64,000 bases of DNA. It comes from Pyrus communis. Lineage: Eukaryota; Streptophyta; Magnoliopsida; Rosales; Rosaceae. Made by a program: the position numbers and the translations under genes. Shown here one piece after another: positions 56,431 to 64,000 of the stretch. The number at the start of each line of letters is the position of its first letter. Within the stretch, counting starts at the first letter, position 1. Location of the stretch: positions 2,384,688-2,448,687 of the forward strand of contig NC_084803.1 in the NCBI RefSeq assembly GCF_963583255.1, in the 5' to 3' direction. Under the pieces are notes generated by a model that was not told the DNA's origin, searched no databases, and was given only the letters and a program-made list of their open reading frames with translations.

Positions 56431-58100
56431 AATGAAGAAAGGGATAGATGAGTGAATGAGGTTAGTAAGATATGCAGCTTCGTTTTTATATACATTCAAC
56501 TGAGCTGACATGAAGAGACATTGTACCATGAACAGGACGAAACTCAACGTTTTGGTTCCCTGATAAACAGAAGTAACAGACAGTTCACACAAATCTTGCC
56601 CTTGTAGTCAATGTGGCAAAATATATATCATGTAGATTAGGCAACATAAAAACTATTTCGTTCTTATTCTAGCATCTAAGTTTTCAAGCACAAACGTGCA
56701 AAGCAAAAAACATGCAGGACGCCTGTTACCGTAAGAAACAGAAGTAACATGCAGTCCACACATATTTTGCATTGCAATTAAGATCGAGTTTCGTTCTTGT
56801 TCAAGCAGCTAAGTCTTGAAGCAAAAATGTTGAAAGCCAAAAACATGTAGAACGCCCTGCAGCAGTCGTTCTTGTTCAAGCAGCAAAGTCTTCCGCACTA
56901 TAGCAAAGAAAATAAATCATAGTTTAAAAGAATATCACACGATGGTCCTATTTAGAATCACAATTTACTCCCCAATTTCCACCTAACTCCGAACAAACAA
57001 CATTGATAAATCTTTATCAACACCTTTAACAAAACAGATCACAGCGAAAAGAAAAAAAAAGTTCCTATGCAAACAAATTCTTCTGGATGTCCAACTTAAC
57101 CCATCTATGAGAAGGCAAGCAATCGGACGTGCATTTAGACCAAGGAAAATAAATTATACAACGAAAAACATCAACCGATTCTCTAGAAGAGAACACACAC
57201 ACATGCCAACATATTATTCACCAGATTCTAAGCTTTCATTTTCGTTCTATCCCTTTCGTTATCTAAACTTATAATTATCAAAATTATCTAAACTTATAAT
57301 TATCAAAACAGCAATAGAATAATAGAGCAACCTTCAATCATTTATCAAAACTGAATTAATTAAACTTCTGCTCAGCACTCCGTTAATTTTAATTGCAACT
57401 CTCGTTCTAAGAATTAAAAATTTTGCATTTGAATAATCAAACGCACTTACACATTACATTCCTTTTATTGGTTCTTGACACAATACATTTTAGGATTCAA
57501 TATTACAATAATATCACTGAAACATGAATCGCAATAGATATAGAAACCAAACTTGCACATAACAACAAAAAACGTTTACCTATCCAACATTTCAACATAT
57601 GGTTTTGGCAGGTATAACATTTCAACATAAGCATGATATAGAAAGATAGAAATCCACATGTCACTTTGTTTTTTCAGAACCAACAAAAAGGGCAACTATA
57701 AGAGAATGTAACCAATTTTAAACAGTAAATCAGTCTCCCAATAAAGGAGAACATAAGCATGACATACAAAGATCGAAAGGCAGACTTAATTTGGTTTCCT
57801 CAAAAGCAACGAAAGGGAGGCTGAATCAGATCAAATTAAACAAAGTGAAAACCGGATAGACAAAGATTAGAAATTTGCTTGCATCTCTATCATATCCCAC
57901 ATTTCCTTTACAAAATAAACAATCATGAATACAAAGCACATGAAAATTAGCAAACCAAAAAAAACAAAGATAAACGCACAAATTTCCAAAGAAATTGAAA
58001 TTGTGTCATGAAAATTAACTAACGAATCATATTGAGACATCTTTGCTTGGTGCTTGGCAATGCTCTAACTCGCTATGGGGTTTTAAATTATTCTATCCAG
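56431..58100. other. AT-rich filler with degenerate internal repeats
   Basis: AAACAGAAGTAACA..CAGT and CGTTCTTGTTCAAGCAGC.AAGTCTT each recur between 56,560 and 56,890, spaced by 60-180 bp. ACATAAGCATGA.ATA.AAAGAT recurs at about 57,625 and 57,751. No coding part is recognised. Confidence 0.5.
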
Positions 58101-58215
58101 GTACAATGATGGGGATGCACTGCCAGCTGATGACCAGTCATTTATACTTGATAATGTTCTCAATTACCCTCCGGATAAAGTTGTTAAAATGTGTTCTGGA
58201 ATCGGTCATCTCACA
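58101..58215 (+). pseudogene. DCL/DUF3223 domain exon fragment
   Basis: After an acceptor (TTCTATCCAG) the exon reads YNDGDALPADDQSFILDNVL, then NYPPDKVVKM and SGIGHLT up to a GT. This matches the conserved core of DCL-type proteins (defective chloroplasts and leaves, DUF3223), a domain also found at the C-terminus of Pol V's largest subunit. The following motif with the conserved His/Cys part is not found. It is the only captured-looking exon here on the + strand. Confidence 0.65.
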
Positions 58216-60442
58216 GTATGCTTATCTACCCTGTTTTTGCTTAACTGCGTTTTATTTAGAATTATGTTCAGCGCACTTTTGATGCATTATGCTTGGAATT
58301 TGTGACTGATTTTATTGTTATATTGGTTATTGTACTGTTCATTTCATTGTAGGGCAGACAGGAAACATTAAAATAGTAATGAAGCTCAGAATATTCGCTA
58401 AACACCAAAACCCACATCACATGCCCTCTACCCAACAAAGATAAATTAAAAACTACAATACAATGCTGAAAATCTAAAGTAGCCAGAAACCAAAAGATCT
58501 TAGTGACAACTTGCACGAACATTACAAAAATGCAGGACTCAAAACACACTAAAACGTCTAGAAACTCGAAGTTATCGCTATTTGGTTATGAAGATAGATA
58601 TATATCACTAGGAAACCCAAAAATGGCCAGGATTTGCCAAAATTTGTAAATCAAACACATATGCATCAACTCCTTTTCCTCTGTTAGTCTGTTATCATCT
58701 CACACGCCTCATTATTTGAGACTGGATCAATTCGATCACAGCCAAACTGCCAGTATTAAACTTAAGGAAATACCGATCAAATGATCTAAACATTGTGCAT
58801 TACAGATCCAAATCAATAGTGGTAATAAATAAGATAATTTCAGTTGTTATTTGCAATTAAAATTGAACAATGCTTATTCCCAAGGAATATCTGACAATGA
58901 TTGCAGCAATCAAACAGACATTAATTATTAGCTATGTATTTGCTTAACAAACAGTAGCTGAAATTGCTATGTATTTTTCAATGGGGAATTTAAAAACCAA
59001 TCCCAATTTGTCATTGCTCAAACAAATTGGAATTTCAGAACCAATCTCAATGATCAAATTAACGAAATATTTCTTAAGCTAATTTAGAAAGGCAAATTGC
59101 AAGATTTTGAAGGAATTTGAAAAATGAGGGAGAAAAAACCAAATGAGAAGGTTGTGCCTTATCTCCCTCACAAAATCAATCGCACAAAAACCATAGCTTT
59201 TGATGGAATTTCAAAACCAAACAAATCTCAAAGATAAAGTTGTCATGTAAACATATCTAACACATATTTCTCAATTATTAACACTACTCTTTCTCAATTA
59301 TTAAAAACATAAAGATCAAAGTCAATTGGGTGTATAATTATATACCTCATCATGCCAAGCAAAGCAACCAACTTCTACCTCCAACGACCCAAAATTCTAA
59401 AAATTCCAAAAAATTTAATTTAAAAAAAAAACATAAGAAAGATAAAACCCAGCATAAGAGAAATCTACAAACCGGATGCCAGATCATCAAAAGATTAAAA
59501 ACCACTCAGAATCAATTAGCATTTGAGTCTAAATATGAGAATTTGTGAATTTGTACCATAGGATAGTTAACAGGATACTATCATATCAAAACCAACGCTG
59601 AATAAAATCAAGCAATGAGATTGCGATGATATAACGTCATTTCCTTAAAGCTTCATATACTAACCTAAAAAAGAAAATATGGGAAGAATAGACTGCCTCC
59701 ATTGGCCCTCAAAGTCTCCTAACCACCAAACCACCCGTCTAGATGCATTTGCCTGTTCTTTCCCACAATTCTTAGAGATCAAATAGAACCCTCGGATTGA
59801 CTGGGGACAATATGGAAATCCTTTTTGAAGCCGTAATACAGGAAGACATGAATAATTTTGACAGAAAGACACACAAATTGTTGAGGGAGGATGTAAAGCT
59901 TCTGCACGGAAGGTTTCTACTCTTGTACATCTAAAAAAATTAAATGAAGCAAGAGAAATTCAACAAAAAAACTTGATAACCCTTGCCCAAAAGAACTCAC
60001 TAAATTCAAAGCATACCATCTACACTGAGTCATTAACATACATTGCTCAGTTAGGACTCTGTTATACTTATCATCCTTGATCAATGTAATCATATATTTC
60101 ATAGCTACACTCCCCATTGACATACACTAACATAGCATCTACTTTTTTGCTGACTTTATTTGCTCAGTTAAGCAATAGCCAACATACACAATCTGACAAT
60201 CATAGCAGCTACAGCAATCATCCATAAATGGGCAGAAATACAAATACTATTATATTGGGGTTTGGAACAAATAAACCAATCATCCAATTCGAATGTTGTT
60301 TGGAACAAATACACTAACCATTCAATTGAAATGGCATTTGGCACAAATACATTTTTCCATTAATTGGATATTCAATTAACTGGGATTAAAAAATGATTAC
60401 CAAACAAAAGCCAATTTTCTAAAGAAAATTATTGTTTTATAC
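58216..60442. other. AT-rich stretch, no identified gene
   Basis: A 70-codon minus frame at 59,660-59,872 is somewhat GC-richer than its surroundings and could be a captured exon, but I do not recognise it. Nothing else is seen. Confidence 0.4.
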
Positions 60443-61392
60443 CTGCCAATTCCAAAGGCTTGTATAAGCCCAAAATTGAGGGATGGTGACATCTCCAATT
60501 TGGAGTTGAGGATCTGCATTTCCTGCAATTCCATAGTGTACAACAGCTTTCACCTTGAATAGGGTTTGTAGTAATTGAGTTGAGATGCCTGCATTGAGCT
60601 TTTCACAGGTTTCTACATCAATTTTTTTCCAGCAAGTTTCTACAGAAAATACTTCAATAATATTGAATGATACGGGAAATAAATGGTTAAGATTTACACT
60701 AAAAGATTTAATAATTGTCGAATCTAACGGATAATACACTTGTAGTATTGAAGCCAGACACTGTGTCTACATCATTTATTAAATACATTATCTATGATAT
60801 GCACTGACCAACGAAATTAATCAAAGTAAAACAGATGGTCATCTGCATAATTAAACATACCATGCTCAATCCAGTCATAACAATTATAACCTTTTTGTCT
60901 TCCAATCGTCCAATTCGAAACCTTATTCCTGTCAAATTGAGTATGTAGAATTTGGTCTAAAGTTATTTTTCTTTGAATTACAATATTCTATGTATTTATA
61001 AATTTCAGAGCAGAACGTGCAAAGGCAAGAAAAGCAGCAACAACAACAAAACTCATATATACCATGACGTATAAAGATAAACATTTTAGCAAATGATACT
61101 GATTTCCGCATACTCATTATTCTCCATATACACGTGTTTATTTGGGTCATTTGAATTGAATAAAAAAAATATAAAAAAATAAAAAGACAAAAATTCAACA
61201 AAGGTGCAGAATAAGAAAATAGTGTGAGAAATCAGTTTCTTTTAGGAAATATATGTACATATCACTCAAAGAACACCCATGTAATTATACAAACTTAATG
61301 AATATATATATATATATATATATAATTTTATGCTTACCAACAAAATCCAAATACGGTAGCCTCTGATCAGCCACAAAGCTTGTAGATTGAGG
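60443..61392 (-). pseudogene. Bark storage protein/nucleosidase-like gene fragment (three exons)
   Basis: Three exons splice in frame: 61338-61392 (SFVADQRLPYLDFVG), 60861-60928 (IRFRIGRLEDKKVIIVMTGL) and 60443-60598 (LNAGISTQLLQTLFKVKAVV, then HYGIAGNADPQLQIGDVTIP and FWAYTSLWNWQ). This is the PNP/UDP phosphorylase-fold family of bark and vegetative storage proteins, related to methylthioadenosine/SAH nucleosidases. The signal-peptide exon and the C-terminal half are not found. Sequence quality within the exons is good, with no stops, so capture or loss was recent or selection persists. Confidence 0.8.
61303..61323. repeat. (TA)n microsatellite
   Basis: About ten TA units follow AATGAA, in the intron between the first two exons of the bark-storage-like fragment. 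Confidence 0.85.
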
Positions 61393-62427
61393 CTATAACC
61401 AGAGATATCTTTGAAAAAGGCAGATCAGATTCATGAGGAAATAAAAACTTTATGTTCAAATACGAAAAGCAAATCAAGAAACGCAAAAACTTGAGAACTA
61501 ATCGAAACCCAATAGAGAAAAATGAAAATCCAGAGAAACCCACTAACCTGTTCGAAGAGTGACAACCATGCAAACATTCCCCATTTTGACAGGAAGAATA
61601 GCAGAGTGTGACATAACCATTCTGAAAACTATAGTAGCAGGTTTCCAAATCATTGAAGATAATAAATGAATGGCTAGACATTGAGAATCGTTTTCTTCAT
61701 TAATTAAACAATAGAATGTGTACAGGGCATAAGTCAAGTTTGCTAATATAAATATCCTCATTATAAATATCACTAAAGCGTGCACATACATTGTGAGGTT
61801 TGCCAATATTTTCAGCTATTTCCAAGTGTGTGCTGGTTTGTTTTTTTCCTTTCAAATATGCAGTTCTTTTCATTTGAGTCTAGATGTTAATATTTCTACG
61901 ATTCAAGTGCCGTTTTATTTCTTCACTTGGAAAAAGAACTAAGCCTTTTAAAGTGGTCGTGGTGAAAAGTAACTGGATACCATTGTATAATTTCTTGACT
62001 CACTGCACATTTTGTACCTAAAATTTCCACTTGATTATGTTTTAGCCTCTACCTATTCTCTTCCTTAATTTGGTTTTGCCTAACCAAAGTCTTTTCCTAT
62101 TTAAGGACGCGTGCCCTATGTTATTTCGTTCTCCACTGCATTCTTATCTTGCTAAAATTTATAACATCAAACCATCAGAATCTCAACCCTTAATCAGTTT
62201 TACCCGCCACACAATAAATCAGAATCCTCAAGCCAACAACTTACATTTGATTCAGGTGGTAAAGTGACTTGTGCATATACTTCATTAGTGTCTGGTTCAG
62301 CCTATAATTCAGCCGAAAGAAACATATTATTCCGTCGCAAAGCCCAATAACTTGAGTACAAAAGAACCAGCTAAACAATTAAATCCAGAATTCTTAGTTT
62401 TCTTTATAAGAGCATCCACCACACTAC
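61393..62427. other. AT-rich stretch with unassigned open frames
   Basis: An open minus-strand stretch at about 61,547-61,806 ends in a donor-like CGAACAG/GTTAGTG and could be an upstream exon of the bark-storage-like fragment, but no frame matches that family. Otherwise nothing is recognised. Confidence 0.4.
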
Positions 62428-62511
62428 CTTCAATGATACATTGACAACCCGACAAAGAATCTTCGATGCAAGATTATACACTGGCATCTGCTGATTAGTC
62501 GATGCCTCCAC
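62428..62511 (-). pseudogene. Auxin response factor (ARF) exon fragment
   Basis: A single 84-nt exon with good borders (TAG acceptor, AAG/GTAGTG donor) encodes VEASTNQ, QMPVYNLASKILCRVVNVSL and K. This is the stretch just before the B3 domain in ARF transcription factors (VEASTNQ...LPSKILCRV). Pro is replaced by Ala in LPSK. No neighbouring ARF exons (B3, MR, PB1) are found on either side, so it is an isolated captured or relic exon. Confidence 0.8.
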
Positions 62512-63045
62512 CTATTTTTGAAACCAGAAAATCCAATTGACAATTAGTGATAAAACCCAGAAACACAACCTAATATGCATCAGCTACAAAAACCCAAATA
62601 AATAAATAAATAAAAGACTCAAATTTCTATGTAAAAGCAAACATATTTTGACCCCAAAACAAAGATGTCATAGATGGAGGAAGAGAGAAGCGACAAAAAG
62701 GGAGAGATACTAACTCAACCCCACTATCTCTCTGCAGCCGACACACTCATTCCCTCAACCCTACCCTCAAATCTTGTACCCAATCAACTCTCTTTCTGTC
62801 CCCCTAATTGTGCACCCGCCGTCACCTTCTCTCTGCAACCAACCCCCTCCCCTATCTCCCCCAAATCACACCCCCACTCTCTGCAGCCAACCCCCTCTCA
62901 TCTCTCCCCCATATCACACCCCCACCCCGTGAAGGCACTGACACCAGACCACCTCCCTAGAAACCGGCCCTAAAAACCCATACCCATACCTCCCTTACAT
63001 GTTACCTTTCTCAAAGCAAAAAGTGTTATATATGATAGTACTCAC
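62512..63045. other. C-rich low-complexity stretch
   Basis: From 62,700 to 62,970 the + strand is C-rich, with CTCTGCAGCCAACCCCCTC-like units repeating three times, in contrast to the AT-rich surround. A 99-codon frame across it is an artefact of composition. Confidence 0.5.
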
Positions 63046-63914
63046 CCCAATCTGGTTAATGACATTCACCGCATAACGCTCACCAGTAAGTATAGTCTCG
63101 CTCTTTGAGAAAGGCCTGAGGTCAAAATTGGCAACAACAAATTAACAAAGCCAAATGAAAGAATAAATCTACAGTCACCACAAATATTTTCTAAAATGGA
63201 AGATAGACCAGAGTCAAACAGGAAAAGGATAGCAGACACAGTGAGCTTTGTCTCAGTTTGAAAAGAAAATTGGGTAGTTTCAGGAGCAAAATATTTCATT
63301 TGTGTAGAACTATAACAGCATCTGAGAGCTAGGAAGTTATCACCCAATAAATTTTGTTATACCAAAGATTCAGAAAATGGGATTAGGTATGGTGGTACCC
63401 TTTCTCTTCACATTTATAATATACGGAGTATAGTGAAGGGGGAAAGCCATACCTTCCTATGAATGAATTTAAAAAAGGGGATTTTCTTGCATTTTTAGGA
63501 CCAAAAACAAAGCAGCTAACATTTCTTTTCGTTTTTTTCCTTTTACGATCTACTGATCTTTTTCTAGTAACATGGATAGCTGAAGCAGGACTGCCATTGT
63601 ATCCAACATATATCAAATTCGCCAAACTTCGGTTTGGATTTAACAGTGTCACGAGGGCCCACTGGAATCACAGAAAAACAAAGATATAATTACAATTTAC
63701 AATTGGCTAAGGAGATTCTTTAAACAAAGAAATAAGGGAAACATAAATATCATCCAAAATAAATGGAAAAAAAAATTCATGAAGAGCATATGTAAGCTAA
63801 TTTAAACAGGGTAGCAATGAAAACGAAGATACCTCAGACAAAAATGCATTAAGAGGTAAATTCCCAGATGTCGTTCTCCCTACAGCATCCTTATAAGGAG
63901 CTTCACTCCAAGGA
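63046..63914 (-). pseudogene. MIRO: Mitochondrial Rho GTPase (MIRO) fragment, three exons
   Basis: Exons 63833-63914 (PWSEAPYKDAVGRTTSGNLP, then LNAFLSE), 63453-63661 (WALVTLLNPNRSLANLIYVG, YNGSPASAIHVTRKRSVDRK, then CFVFGPKNARKSPFLNSFIG) and 63046-63115 (PFSKSETILTGERYAVNVIN, then QIG) match plant MIRO, an outer mitochondrial membrane GTPase with two EF-hands. They cover the end of the EF-hand region and the start of the second GTPase domain. The P-loop should read GPKK.GKS but here is GPKNARKS, losing the key Gly, and residues before CFVFGP are shortened. Downstream exons are absent, while upstream ones may lie beyond the window. A non-functional copy. Confidence 0.82.
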
Positions 63915-64000
63915 CTGAAATTTCGGTAAACAGCATATTAAAAATCTATTTTTGGAGAATAAAAAGAAACCATGATGGGAACATACATTATTTTATCCAC
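63915..64000. other. Window edge
   Basis: This may be an intron of the MIRO-like fragment. A donor-like GTATGTTC on the minus strand near 63,985 suggests another exon crosses the edge, but too little is visible to identify it. Confidence 0.3.

Larger units (their letters stand above)
56331..64000 (-). mobile_element. Putative gene-capturing Helitron segment B (runs off the window)
   Basis: To the right of the second Helitron-like end lie fragments of at least four more genes: DCL (opposite strand), a bark-storage-protein-like gene, ARF and MIRO, with AT-rich filler between. Three of the four share the minus orientation of the end. None has its full exon set. A single large element is plausible, but the 5' end is not in view and ordinary pseudogene decay of separate genes cannot be excluded. 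Confidence 0.35.

Noticed and set aside
58043..58282. 79-codon frame overlapping the DCL-type exon
   Set aside because: The DUF3223 similarity is in a different frame. This one is a shadow.
62674..62973. 99-codon Pro/Ser-rich frame
   Set aside because: It is produced by C-rich repeats with no start context and no similarity.

Overview
This is nuclear DNA from a dicot plant. Genes are split by short GT-AG introns, the background is AT-rich, and transposon debris is abundant. 5S-rRNA-bearing Cassandra TRIM elements, SINEs of types common in fruit-tree genomes and a kelch-type gene family make Rosaceae (apple/pear tribe) my best guess. That placement rests on recognition by eye, not on a search.

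Left gene block (0-13 kb). The last exon of the Pol IV/V second-largest subunit (NRPD2/NRPE2) enters on the + strand. Three minus-strand genes follow: an internally truncated 3-hydroxyisobutyryl-CoA hydrolase-like gene that has lost its catalytic-core exons, an intact secreted HKD phospholipase D-family gene (519 aa), and an intact BTB/NPH3-family gene (613 aa).

First transposon-rich stretch (13-26.9 kb). No intact gene is visible. It holds short tandem duplications, a tandem pair of Cassandra elements, a SINE with a 13-bp target duplication, a fold-back element, a solo Cassandra LTR, a terminal-inverted-repeat element carrying a piece of an LRR receptor-kinase gene, and a duplicated promoter-like segment whose second copy lies 20 kb away beside the kelch-type genes.

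Middle gene block (26.9-37.1 kb). A TMN/nonaspanin gene (640 aa, 7 exons), two divergent copies of a small single-pass membrane protein each followed by a related MITE, an early-nodulin-like phytocyanin (180 aa), and a plastid YbaB/STIC2-type nucleoid-associated protein (184 aa, 7 exons). All reconstruct in frame across every junction.

Decayed region (38-54 kb). Scrambled pieces of a kelch-type gene family, an LRR receptor-kinase fragment, a gene fragment duplicated as a large inverted repeat with a minisatellite, an RNase H pseudogene split by a 2,668-bp solo LTR with a perfect 5-bp target duplication, and a compact hairpin of about 230 bp.

Right region (54-64 kb). This is the most unusual part. 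Exon-intron pieces of at least six unrelated genes sit side by side, nearly all on the minus strand: TMEM147, GH9 endoglucanase, a bark-storage-protein/nucleosidase-like gene, an auxin response factor, a mitochondrial Rho GTPase (MIRO), and a DCL/DUF3223 exon on the opposite strand. Two same-orientation repeats there read on the minus strand as a GC hairpin followed by CTAG, like Helitron 3' ends. The simplest reading is one or two gene-capturing Helitrons that have shuffled host exons, including a potentially expressible TMEM147-GH9 fusion.
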